A program made the position numbers and the translations under genes. A stretch of DNA of 64,000 nucleotides, from NCBI RefSeq assembly GCF_038630985.1, contig NZ_CP152049.1, positions 6,339,501-6,403,500 of the forward strand, in the 5' to 3' direction. Each line of letters starts with the position of its first letter. Positions within the stretch are counted from its first letter, which is position 1. Of the stretch, positions 55,508-63,849 are shown piece after piece. The notes below the pieces were generated by a model. The model worked only from the letters and a program-made list of their open reading frames with translations. It had not been told where the DNA came from and made no database searches. This stretch comes from Paenibacillus sp. FSL H8-0548. Its GTDB lineage: Bacteria > Bacillota > Bacilli > Paenibacillales > Paenibacillaceae.

Positions 55508-55613
55508 GAATGAGAACTAAATTCCTCTTATATTCTGTAAAATCAATCCATGCAACTGCTTAAATATTCTTGGAAAATGAATGCCGTTTCATATCCGCCC
55601 CCCGCATTAACTG

Positions 55614-57722
55614 TTAAACAGTAATGCCATCAGGAAGCCGAAGAATATATTCGCTCGATCTCTCTTCGTCCCAGCCAGCCTCAATGGCGCCAAATGGTGT
55701 TGGAATGCTTCCTACACAGATCGATATATCATTCAGACGCTGCGGACGAAACGCAATTTTGCGGTAGCCCGGCTCAAGCGGCACAACGCCAAGCACTCGC
55801 GACATGATCCAATGTACCGGTGTACCCGCCCAGCTATGGCAAAGACTTATTCGATAAGAGTTATAATTCGTATAGGTCGTCAGCGCATCATGAAAGTCAC
55901 CATCATGCTTAAGAGTTACACTCTCCCAGCAAGTCGTAGCGCCTTCCCCGAGCATTTTACCCCATACGAGAGACACTGCCTCCCAAGCCTTATCCTGAAG
56001 ACCAAACTGCGAATAACATTCAGCCAGCCAATATGCGGAAAGCGGCGTGATCGGGTCTTGAACTTGATAGGAGCTCAGGAAATCCTCTCCCGCTTGCTCT
56101 GAGACATATCCCGACATGATCCCAAGCAATTTAGTAATCAGTTGCTCTCCTGATAGGAAGCTTCCCTCTTCAAGCCGCGGATGGCCCCAGTTAGTTAGCT
56201 CTGTCAGCTCAGGAATGAAGCTTTTCAGTTTACGAAGATTGTCTCCTGTCATCCGGAATAGAGCCTGCATATTAAGCACGCTTTCTTCTGGCTTCATCGC
56301 TACCCATTCAATCAGCGTAGCAGATACATTGAGCAATTGTTGAGACGCCGGGTCAATATTTTTCTCTACTAGCCTACAGTGCCTTATTATTTCATCCTCT
56401 AGTGATAAAACAAATTCCTTATCCCCTGTGTACAAGTAGTACTCCCATATATTATTCAGCCACCACAACGTATAGGCGGGAATGTCGTTCATCCAATAAC
56501 CATCAGGTGTCCCGCTCCCTAGCTCAACAATCGATCGACGAAGCACAGCGAGGTCATCCCACAATACATAATCCGCTTTAGCCGCCATATAAAAATCATA
56601 GGTCCAGTTCAGCCTGTCGCGCTTGATCCCGTCCCATAATCCGATTTGATGGCAAACCCGATTCGTATGCATGGAAATATCAAATATATTTTTCAGCAGC
56701 ACTGAATCTGTCTGAATGGTTCCCACCTGATTTAAAGGTACGCCAACCTCTTCACCGCGCCATTCCAATTCAAATGCGCTTTCATCATCCGCTAACACAT
56801 ACAGACGCAAATAACGAAGTCCTTGGGGAAGGGCTGTTCGAGTTTCTCCCGCCTCAAGATGGATGACCTCCGTAATTAATCCTTCGTAATGCTCCAGCTC
56901 CGGAAGGGACTCCGCTCCGTTCCAAATGATGGTCAGTGGTACAGCTGATAGATTTTTGAGATGAAAGCGCATATTATATTCTTTGTGCAGGTCTAGCAAG
57001 CAAACAGGCAAAGCCGCTAGCTTCAGCTTGCGAATTTCCATATTTGCAGCTCGCCATTCCGTCTGTTTTCGCACATGGTAGAAGATATGGAGATCATTGC
57101 GCAGCGGTTCCGGAATGGATATTCTGCCCTTTCCCTTGCCGCTCATCCGAACGTTGTTATTATGTATATCAATGTCTGCGCCGTTGGCTGATATTAAGCC
57201 AACGCGACTTAACGGCGACGCTATTATATCTCTAAATCCACCCTCTACGAACCATTCCGGTCCGTCCTCCAAATCGCCGTATGGCTCCTCGCCAAGCAAG
57301 CAGACACTGACTGCCTGCTCTTCGCCAGCCAGCCAGGAATCATCTGTGCACAGCTCGAAATTATCCGAGCTCAAATAGGCGATACAACCAACTAAGCGCC
57401 CCTGTAGGTGAATGCTAATTGGAGCTATTGGCATAGCATTCTTACATTCGATATGAAGGCGTAATATATGCTCACCAGCCTCCAGCCTTCGTGGAAACTC
57501 TACAATTCGCTGAAAGGCGCATACGTTAGCCGCACTTTCCTTTATTGCACCAAGGCTGCTTCCATCCAGCTCCACCTCAACAGCACCTGTTAATGCGATT
57601 CCAAATTCGATATTCTCCGCAGCGGATTCAATCACGAATTTTTTAACCAGCTCGATCTTTCTTTCGTTCTCACGTTTCTTATGCCATATCCATTGCGGGA
57701 GCATCCGCTGTCTTTCGTTCAT
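55614..57722 (-). CDS. GH78-like alpha-L-rhamnosidase (six-hairpin glycosidase)
   Basis: 702 residues from the ATG at 57722, which follows AAGGGCGG; the upstream start at 57947 overlaps the permease gene and is unlikely. N-terminal beta-sandwich domains are followed by an (alpha/alpha)6 barrel. The GH78 signature is LWDGIKRDRLNWTYDFYMAAKADY near 375, with the usual D-G-x-K-R-D-R. The second catalytic region is probably around ATTCWESVTLKHDGDFHDALTTYTNYNSY near 600. No signal peptide, so intracellular. It removes terminal L-rhamnose (or a related sugar). It is the last gene of the propeller-permease importer operon, with 23 bases between its start and the permease stop. Confidence 0.85.
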   Translation of the reverse strand: MNERQRMLPQWIWHKKRENERKIELVKKFVIESAAENIEFGIALTGAVEVELDGSSLGAIKESAANVCAFQRIVEFPRRLEAGEHILRLHIECKNAMPIAPISIHLQGRLVGCIAYLSSDNFELCTDDSWLAGEEQAVSVCLLGEEPYGDLEDGPEWFVEGGFRDIIASPLSRVGLISANGADIDIHNNNVRMSGKGKGRISIPEPLRNDLHIFYHVRKQTEWRAANMEIRKLKLAALPVCLLDLHKEYNMRFHLKNLSAVPLTIIWNGAESLPELEHYEGLITEVIHLEAGETRTALPQGLRYLRLYVLADDESAFELEWRGEEVGVPLNQVGTIQTDSVLLKNIFDISMHTNRVCHQIGLWDGIKRDRLNWTYDFYMAAKADYVLWDDLAVLRRSIVELGSGTPDGYWMNDIPAYTLWWLNNIWEYYLYTGDKEFVLSLEDEIIRHCRLVEKNIDPASQQLLNVSATLIEWVAMKPEESVLNMQALFRMTGDNLRKLKSFIPELTELTNWGHPRLEEGSFLSGEQLITKLLGIMSGYVSEQAGEDFLSSYQVQDPITPLSAYWLAECYSQFGLQDKAWEAVSLVWGKMLGEGATTCWESVTLKHDGDFHDALTTYTNYNSYRISLCHSWAGTPVHWIMSRVLGVVPLEPGYRKIAFRPQRLNDISICVGSIPTPFGAIEAGWDEERSSEYILRLPDGITV

Positions 57723-57745
57723 TGAACGTACCGCCCTTTCGTTGT

Positions 57746-58639
57746 TCACATTTTCAAAGCGCCCTGTGTCATGCCTTGAATATAATATTTCATGCCGAAG
57801 GAGAAGATCAAAATTAGCGGTATTGATGAGATTGCATACGCGGCGAACTGAGTTCCTATATCCGTAATTCCGAACTGCTTCGTGAAAATAGTTAACCCTA
57901 CCGCTATGACCTGAAGACTGCTGTCCCGAATCGTAAGCAGCGGCCAAATATAATCATTGTAGACACCTACGGATTGCATGATAAACAAGGTAGCTAGAAT
58001 GGGCAGCGAGAGCGGAATTACGATTTGTAAAAACACACGAATCTCTGCTGCTCCATCAATGCGTGCTGCTTCAAATAATTCACTAGGAAGTCCAGACATA
58101 TAGGTGCGGCAGAGAAACGTACCGAACACTTGGCCGCCGGCAGCAGCAGCAATAATAATGACCCACGGCGTGTTGGTCAGACTCAAGTTTTCATAGAGCA
58201 CATAAGCTGGAATTAGAGTCAAAATACCAGGAATCATCATAATGGCAAGAATCATAAGAAAGAGAAGCTCTTTGCCCGGAAAATCTTTTTTCGCGAATAT
58301 ATAGCCTGATATTGAGGATAGCACCATAACGAAAAAGCTCGCGACAACTGCATAGACAACGGTATTGATGATATAACGCCAAATGGTATAAAAAGCTTCG
58401 TTATAATTCCCCCATCTAGCTGGCGAAGGAAGCCCCCAGAAGTTGCCTAAAATTTGCGAATTACTCTTTAGTGAGCTAACAAGCATGAATACAATCGGAA
58501 CAAGCATCAGGACAACGAGCAATCCAAGCAATACGATAATGATCGCTTGATTAATTTTTGGATTTCCTTTGAATAGTTGACTCTTCTTGCGTTTGGCTAA
58601 ACCAACGGCTGCAGATTTTGTTTCCTGACTGGCATTCAT
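57746..58639 (-). CDS. Sugar ABC transporter permease (MalG-type)
   Basis: 297 residues with six membrane helices, EAA loop LFEAARIDGAAEIRVFLQIVIPLSLP and end YIQGMTQGALKM. AAGGAGGG precedes the ATG at 58639. It pairs with the propeller-bearing MalF-type permease 14 bases upstream. This importer is of the MalFG type, unlike the LplB/YtcP type of the other three. Confidence 0.92.
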   Translation of the reverse strand: MNASQETKSAAVGLAKRKKSQLFKGNPKINQAIIIVLLGLLVVLMLVPIVFMLVSSLKSNSQILGNFWGLPSPARWGNYNEAFYTIWRYIINTVVYAVVASFFVMVLSSISGYIFAKKDFPGKELLFLMILAIMMIPGILTLIPAYVLYENLSLTNTPWVIIIAAAAGGQVFGTFLCRTYMSGLPSELFEAARIDGAAEIRVFLQIVIPLSLPILATLFIMQSVGVYNDYIWPLLTIRDSSLQVIAVGLTIFTKQFGITDIGTQFAAYAISSIPLILIFSFGMKYYIQGMTQGALKM

Positions 58640-58653
58640 CGTTGTGTCCCTCC

Positions 58654-60570
58654 TTAATCATTCGACGTTTTAATGAATTTCATGTTGACGATAGTAATGG
58701 CAAGAACAACTACGAACATGCTTACACCGAGCGCTGAAGCATAGCCAAGATCATTAAATTTGGTCGCGGCATAGTACATTTGCAATGCGGGAACGTAAGT
58801 GGAATCCATTGGCCCGCCGCCAGTTACAATCATAATGCCGTTAAAGTCTTGAATAATGCCAATTAGTGCTAAAATAATTAAAAATTTGAACTGACCCGCG
58901 AGAAGCGGCAGATGAATGGATCGAATAATGCGCGGCAAGGTTGCTCCATCTATTTTCGCTGACTCTATCAGCTCTCCCGAGATCGACAGCAGGCCTGCAT
59001 AAAAAACGAGCAATTGAAGTATTCCTATAAATGGAAACCCAATGAAAATGAGTGACCACAATGCGGTATTCGGATCTCCTAGCCAGCCATGCGCCCATGA
59101 GCCAAGTCCGATTAATTCCAAGAAATTATTAAACAAACCAACGTTAGGATCATAAAAATTTTGCCATATTAATAAAACCGCAACAGCAGGAATAACCATA
59201 GAGATGGTGAATGCAGTCCGGAAACCATATTGCAGCTTCTTACTGCGCAAATGATAAATTAACTCCGCAGCTATGAGCGGAGGAATTAGTGTTTTAATCA
59301 GTCCCGTTACGATAAGCAGCCCTAAATTACCAAGCCCCTTTGTTACGTACGGATCATGGATCATGCGTTCGAAGTTGGCTAACCCGATAAAAGTTGTCCT
59401 TCCGCCTGGCTGCCAGTCGTAGAAGGAATGAACGAGTCCTGAAAATGCTGGATAGTACTGAAACATAAATAACAAAATAAATGTTGGTGCAAGGCCAAGA
59501 TAAATCCACTTGGCTTGCCATATCAATCGAAAAATTCCAAGACGTTGTTTCTTCTTCATATAGAATAGAAGAAACAGCAAGCCTGCCAATGCTGCCATCG
59601 ATCCAAGCGCCCACAAAAGCATTTTTCTATTCGCCTTGCCCTTTGCTTCTTTAACCACACTGCTTACATCGTGTTTGAGTATGATGCCGTCTCCTGTTCC
59701 TGCAAACAGCGTCATCCCATCATGATCGAACTCAACCTCACGGCCTTCCCCATTTACCTTGCTTTCCCAAAGCTTCTTGCCATTACGATCGAAAATATAG
59801 AAAAAACCGGATAAATCTGAGACAGCTATACTTTCACCGTCTTTAGAAAAGCTGACATCCGTAACGATGTCCTTAGTCAGGAGCTTTCTCATCAATTTTC
59901 CGTCTTGATCAATTAACTCTACTTCGCTCGACTTCGTGCCGATAGCTACATCACCATCATCGGATACGGAAACACCTTGAATTTGGTCCCCAGCACCGTA
60001 CTTATAAAAAGTTTTCCCGTCAGCATCCAGTAGAAAAGTGTATTGATCACTCGTGGCGACGGCAACCCATTGTCCATCAGAGGATACCTTAACGGCTTTC
60101 ATTGTTGTACCAATCGGAATTGCGCCCGTCTGTTGCCCGGTAACGGCGTCCATGAGCAGAAGCTCGCTGCTACGTTGGACAACTAGAGCAAGCACCGAAC
60201 CATCTTGTGAAGCAGACATACTCTTAATTTGTTTTTTCAAATCCATATCCCACAGCAGAACGCCTTCCTTGTCGTACGCATACAAATGACGATCATCCGA
60301 GGAAAAAAGCAGCGTTCCGTCAGCAAGCAGTTGGACAGCGGTAACCACATTGCCAGCTTCCGCACTAAATTGTTGATTTCCTTCCATGTCATAAACATAC
60401 GCTTTGCTGCCATAGGTTCCAATTGCCAAGTTGGTGCCATCCTGAGCTACGGAGATCGAGGTGATATTCCCTGCTCCTTCGATGGACCAGCTGTCTTTAG
60501 CAGAAGCGGCCTGCGGGATAGCCCCTAGCAGCAATATCAGCGCTAAAAACATCCATATATTTCTTCTCAT
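58654..60570 (-). CDS. MalF-type sugar permease fused to an extracellular seven-bladed beta-propeller
   Basis: 638 residues. A signal sequence (residues 1-24, ending AASAKD) is followed by seven repeats of about 40 residues (residues 36-316). Each has the pattern hydrophobic-DG-hydrophobic-...-YxxD/DxxG, for example ITSISVAQDGTNLAIG and VTDVSFSKDGESIAVS, which means seven propeller blades of the WD40/PQQ-like kind. A membrane helix (about 317-338) ends in MKKKQR, so by the positive-inside rule the propeller is outside. A normal MalF-like permease follows (345-638), with EAA loop LIESAKIDGATLPRIIRSIHLPL. AAGGAAGG precedes the ATG at 60570. The propeller may bind substrate, the binding protein or wall glycan; this is inference. 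Confidence 0.9.
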   Translation of the reverse strand: MRRNIWMFLALILLLGAIPQAASAKDSWSIEGAGNITSISVAQDGTNLAIGTYGSKAYVYDMEGNQQFSAEAGNVVTAVQLLADGTLLFSSDDRHLYAYDKEGVLLWDMDLKKQIKSMSASQDGSVLALVVQRSSELLLMDAVTGQQTGAIPIGTTMKAVKVSSDGQWVAVATSDQYTFLLDADGKTFYKYGAGDQIQGVSVSDDGDVAIGTKSSEVELIDQDGKLMRKLLTKDIVTDVSFSKDGESIAVSDLSGFFYIFDRNGKKLWESKVNGEGREVEFDHDGMTLFAGTGDGIILKHDVSSVVKEAKGKANRKMLLWALGSMAALAGLLFLLFYMKKKQRLGIFRLIWQAKWIYLGLAPTFILLFMFQYYPAFSGLVHSFYDWQPGGRTTFIGLANFERMIHDPYVTKGLGNLGLLIVTGLIKTLIPPLIAAELIYHLRSKKLQYGFRTAFTISMVIPAVAVLLIWQNFYDPNVGLFNNFLELIGLGSWAHGWLGDPNTALWSLIFIGFPFIGILQLLVFYAGLLSISGELIESAKIDGATLPRIIRSIHLPLLAGQFKFLIILALIGIIQDFNGIMIVTGGGPMDSTYVPALQMYYAATKFNDLGYASALGVSMFVVVLAITIVNMKFIKTSND

Positions 60571-60631
60571 GATGGTCTTCCCTTCCTTTCCGTCCATGAC
60601 GCAGCTATGCCGCATTGATTATAATAAAACT

Positions 60632-60663
60632 CAATCTGCACAGGCATATGCCTGTGCAGATTG
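60632..60663 (-). terminator. Perfect 32-bp palindrome between binding-protein and permease genes
   Basis: CAATCTGCACAGGCAT (60632-60647) and ATGCCTGTGCAGATTG (60648-60663) are exact complements, followed on the minus strand by AGTTTTATT. It begins 11 bases past the binding-protein stop. Likely a leaky terminator or mRNA-stabilising hairpin. Confidence 0.75.
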
Positions 60664-60673
60664 GAGCCGATTA

Positions 60674-62341
60674 TCAACGTTCCGGTGGTCTGCGCTCTAC
60701 ATTTTCCAAATCGGACAATTCCCGTTTCGCATTTTTCATAGCAGCCTCTAAATACTTATCAATATTGGCCTGCAGCTGCTCCAAATATTGGTCCGTAGTT
60801 ACCTTCCCGCTAAAGTAACGCTGTACTAATCCTACCCAATCTTGGACCGATGGCTGATAATCCCAAAGTCCACGAGCCAGAGTATTAGCTGCACTATTAT
60901 AGCCTTCCGTGTTTCCGATCGGCTCAAAGTCAGCGAATGCTGCTTTCATTTCAGTAGGAAGCACGATATCTTTAATAGCTGGAGAACCCGAGAGTGCGGA
61001 GTCTGTACTATTTTGAATAGCTTCTACATATACACCGTATCCTTCAGGGCTGGTCAAATACATCATAAAGTCCATATTCAGTTCATTTTGTTCAGCACTT
61101 TTATTCACAATGCCGTAGAAGCCAACAGGAATTTGAATCGTACGGGCAGGAGCCATAACCTCTGGTCCTTCCATCGAAGGCATATTGAAGAAGCCATACT
61201 CGAACGGCTTCACGCCGCCTGACGATTCCGTTGCGGACTCATCCGCGAAATCCTTTGGCAGCTGCCAATAAGAGCCTGGCGTACTTACCATCGTTGCAGC
61301 CTTTCCGGTTAGGAACAGCTTATAAGCTTGATCTTCCTTCACTCCGAAGAATCCGTCCGGAACATAGCTGAAGAGTGTCTTCAAATTTTCTGAATAAGCT
61401 TTCCACTGTGGATTTCCAGCAATTTTATAAGGGCCCTCTTTATCTTTAATCGCTTTCCAGTTACGCATTTCATTCTTCGTAACATTACTGTTCGAATCGT
61501 TATACGGATCAGTCAAATCATAAGTAAAGTTATCGTCCACTTCCGGTAAGTACGAATAGTCCTGTTCCTGAGAACGGTTTACGTTAATGTAGTCACGTAA
61601 GTATTGGTCCGCGTAGATACGAACCAGCCAGCCAGCTTGACCACTCCACATCGATTTGGAGTCTCCACCTAGTGCCAGCGGTGTATATCCTGCTGCTTTC
61701 ACTTTCTCAAAAGCTGCAGTCAACTCATTAAATGTTTTAGGAGCCTCTGTAATGCCTACCTTTGCGAAAATCTCTTTATTGTATACCCATACAATCTGTA
61801 CGGATTCAAAGTTAAGATTGTACAAAACATCCTCGGAGCTAACGCCTTCTAAGTTAATCCCCATCGCCTTAAGATCGAGAACATCCTTCCAGCTCTTTCC
61901 TGCATAAGGATTTTCTTTATCAAAATAAGGATAGTAGTTGACGAACTTACCGTCACTCATTAATCCAGCAACTTCGTTATTATTTACAATATCAACATCA
62001 GGATTACCTGCTGCAAACTGCGCTGTCAGCCACTCTTTGTAGCCTTCGGCAGGCTTATTATCCACTTTAACGGTAACGTTTGGATTTTTCCCCATATAGC
62101 CCTCAGCAACCTTATTCCAAACGGAAGCTGATGCACCTGACAATGAAACATTAATTGTACCTTTCAGAGTGGAAGCCGGTTCTTCTGTAGCTGCTGGCGC
62201 TTGTGTGGCTGGCGTATCTGTCTTAGTCACATTTGCATTTCCATTATTGCCCTCTGATGGGTTGTTCTTGGCACATGCCGTCAGTAGAGACAGCAGCATA
62301 ATAACGCTTACAAAAACTGCCAATCCTTTTCTTTTGACCAT
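60674..62341 (-). CDS. Sugar ABC transporter substrate-binding lipoprotein (rhamnosidase locus)
   Basis: 555 residues. Signal KRKGLAVFVSVIMLLSLLTAC has lipobox LLTAC, then a Thr/Ala/Pro-rich tether (PATQAPAATEEPAS). It is a family 1-like solute-binding protein (GTINVSLSGASASVWNKVAEGY, NPDVDIVNNNEVAGL), distinct from the LplA-type proteins. GGGGAG precedes the ATG at 62341. First gene of an operon with the propeller-permease, MalG-type permease and GH78-like enzyme. Operators of the GntR/LacI-type regulator lie 130-160 bases upstream. The ligand is probably a rhamnose-containing oligosaccharide. Confidence 0.92.
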   Translation of the reverse strand: MVKRKGLAVFVSVIMLLSLLTACAKNNPSEGNNGNANVTKTDTPATQAPAATEEPASTLKGTINVSLSGASASVWNKVAEGYMGKNPNVTVKVDNKPAEGYKEWLTAQFAAGNPDVDIVNNNEVAGLMSDGKFVNYYPYFDKENPYAGKSWKDVLDLKAMGINLEGVSSEDVLYNLNFESVQIVWVYNKEIFAKVGITEAPKTFNELTAAFEKVKAAGYTPLALGGDSKSMWSGQAGWLVRIYADQYLRDYINVNRSQEQDYSYLPEVDDNFTYDLTDPYNDSNSNVTKNEMRNWKAIKDKEGPYKIAGNPQWKAYSENLKTLFSYVPDGFFGVKEDQAYKLFLTGKAATMVSTPGSYWQLPKDFADESATESSGGVKPFEYGFFNMPSMEGPEVMAPARTIQIPVGFYGIVNKSAEQNELNMDFMMYLTSPEGYGVYVEAIQNSTDSALSGSPAIKDIVLPTEMKAAFADFEPIGNTEGYNSAANTLARGLWDYQPSVQDWVGLVQRYFSGKVTTDQYLEQLQANIDKYLEAAMKNAKRELSDLENVERRPPER

Positions 62342-62471
62342 GATAATCTCCCCTTGCCATAGTTTTTAAGCAATCAAGCGCTTACAAAAAAACCAATAAA
62401 AATAAGGCCTCTTCCATCACTCCTCTAAAAAAATTCAAGCTTACTTTTACAAAGTATAAAATATTTTAATT

Positions 62472-62500
62472 CGTATACTTTATAAAACAAAGTATACTAT
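62472..62500. promoter_or_regulatory. Two GTATACTTT operator half-sites facing each other upstream of the importer operon
   Basis: GTATACTTT (62473-62481) and AAAGTATAC (62489-62497) form an inverted repeat with a seven-base spacer; a third partial site, AAAGTATA (62451-62458), lies nearby. The same motif is a perfect palindrome, AAGTATACTT, in front of the regulator gene at 63774-63783. Probable binding sites of the GntR/LacI-type regulator. Confidence 0.6.
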
Positions 62501-62587
62501 TATAATTTGTTCATTGCAACACTTTTCAGCTAATAATTTTTCCATGGCTGTCTTTATGCTAGTTATTGAATGATCACCCAAAAAAAA

Positions 62588-62607
62588 GCTCCCGCGTGAA
62601 AGGGAGC
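62588..62607 (-). terminator. Terminator of the GntR/LacI regulator gene
   Basis: GCTCCC (62588-62593) and GGGAGC (62602-62607) around an eight-base loop, followed on the minus strand by seven T residues. Confidence 0.8.
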
Positions 62608-62625
62608 AATGCTATTACTATGTGC

Positions 62626-63744
62626 TTATTTCTCTTTATAAGCAGAAGATACGAGAGCTGTGCTGTCTCTTAATACCAGCGTTGGTACGATTTCTTCCTT
62701 GACCAGCCTATGCTCGCCATCTTTTAGATCGTACAAGAGAATCTCAGCTGCCCGCTCACCCAGCTTCCTCGTATTCTGGTTAATCGTAGACAATCTAGGA
62801 TACAAATATTCACTAATTTTCACATCGTCAAAGCCCATAATACTAATATCCTCAGGGATTCTGAGACCAAGACTTCTCGCTGCATTTATTGCGCCTATTG
62901 CCTTATGATCACTTGTAGCAAAGACTGCAGTCGGTGGATCCGGTAGAGCCATTAAACTTCTAAAGCCCTCATCTCCCATCTCCACTCGTTCATTATCGCC
63001 GTCCATGACAGCAATAAGATCGGAATCAAACGGAATCTGATGCTGTGACAAAGCCAGACGATACCCCTGCAGCCTAAGAGAGAATTCTTGATTCAAATTC
63101 AAGATCGAGCTTCCAGTCAATATCACTCCAATGCGCTTGTGTTTCAGAGAAATCAGATGCTGAGTGGCTAAATACCCTCCAGTAAGGTTATCCACGATCA
63201 CATAGGGAATGCCTAAATGCGGATAATAAAAGTGAACCGTTACGATGCGCCGATTCTCCTCCCGCCAGACTGTGAGCTGTGTCAGATCGAACGCATCCTT
63301 CGAGGTTAGCAAAATAATGCCCGCATTCGGATCATCAGGAAGCTCATAGTTTTCGCCCATATTCCATATGTAGAAGGCAACGCCTTCCTCCTCACATACT
63401 TGTTTAATCCCATCAAACATATCTGTAAAAAACGGGTGATTGAATAAATTCACTTCATGGTTGCGATGCGCAAAGTAGATCACTCGCGTAGTCTTAGTTC
63501 CAGCGGATGCAGAGCCTTCTTGAACGAAGCTGCCTTTTCCGCGAATTCGGTTGACAAAGCCTTCCTGAACGAGCTCGGAAAGAGCTCTTCTGGAAGTAAT
63601 TTCACTCGTATTATACTCTTTGGCTAACTCAATTTGAGTAGGAAGAGGATCATTCGGTTTAAGTTCTCCTGCTGCAATTCTACGTTTAATATCATTCATT
63701 ATATATTGGTACATCGGAGTTTTGTCCGTTTTTTCCGTATCCAC
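62626..63744 (-). CDS. GntR-type HTH with LacI-type sensor domain (AraR-like regulator)
   Basis: 372 residues. Residues about 12-75 form a GntR winged HTH (LPTQIELAKEYNTSEITSRRALSELVQEGFVNRIRGKGSFVQ). The remaining 290 are a LacI/GalR sugar-binding domain (ISIMGFDDVKISEYLYPRLSTINQNTRKLG near the C-terminus). This mixed layout is that of AraR, the arabinose repressor of Bacillus. The GTG at 63744 lies about ten bases past AAGGAG; the TTG at 63765 is upstream of it. It probably represses the importer/GH78 operon and itself through AAGTATACTT sites, with release by a sugar such as L-rhamnose or L-arabinose. Confidence 0.9.
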   Translation of the reverse strand: MDTEKTDKTPMYQYIMNDIKRRIAAGELKPNDPLPTQIELAKEYNTSEITSRRALSELVQEGFVNRIRGKGSFVQEGSASAGTKTTRVIYFAHRNHEVNLFNHPFFTDMFDGIKQVCEEEGVAFYIWNMGENYELPDDPNAGIILLTSKDAFDLTQLTVWREENRRIVTVHFYYPHLGIPYVIVDNLTGGYLATQHLISLKHKRIGVILTGSSILNLNQEFSLRLQGYRLALSQHQIPFDSDLIAVMDGDNERVEMGDEGFRSLMALPDPPTAVFATSDHKAIGAINAARSLGLRIPEDISIMGFDDVKISEYLYPRLSTINQNTRKLGERAAEILLYDLKDGEHRLVKEEIVPTLVLRDSTALVSSAYKEK

Positions 63745-63773
63745 TGAATCATCACTCCTTAACAAGTTGAGTT

Positions 63774-63783
63774 AAGTATACTT
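63774..63783. promoter_or_regulatory. Perfect AAGTATACTT operator in front of the regulator gene
   Basis: 10-bp palindrome, 30 bases upstream of the GTG start. The same core occurs at 62473-62497 upstream of the importer operon, which points to autoregulation. Confidence 0.6.
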
Positions 63784-63812
63784 TATTGTCGATATTTCTG
63801 CAATAATCAAGC

Positions 63813-63838
63813 AAGCCCATGCACAATTGCATGGGCTT
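63813..63838 (-). terminator. Hairpin after the gene entering from the right edge
   Basis: Perfect 11-bp arms AAGCCCATGCA (63813-63823) and TGCATGGGCTT (63828-63838), loop of four. The T run is weak. It lies 11 bases past the stop at 63850. Confidence 0.6.
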
Positions 63839-63849
63839 CACTCTGAGCT

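Noticed and set aside
55723..57947. 75-residue upstream extension of the GH78-like enzyme
   Set aside because: It overlaps the end of the permease gene in another frame; the ATG at 57722 has a ribosome site and starts the family domain.
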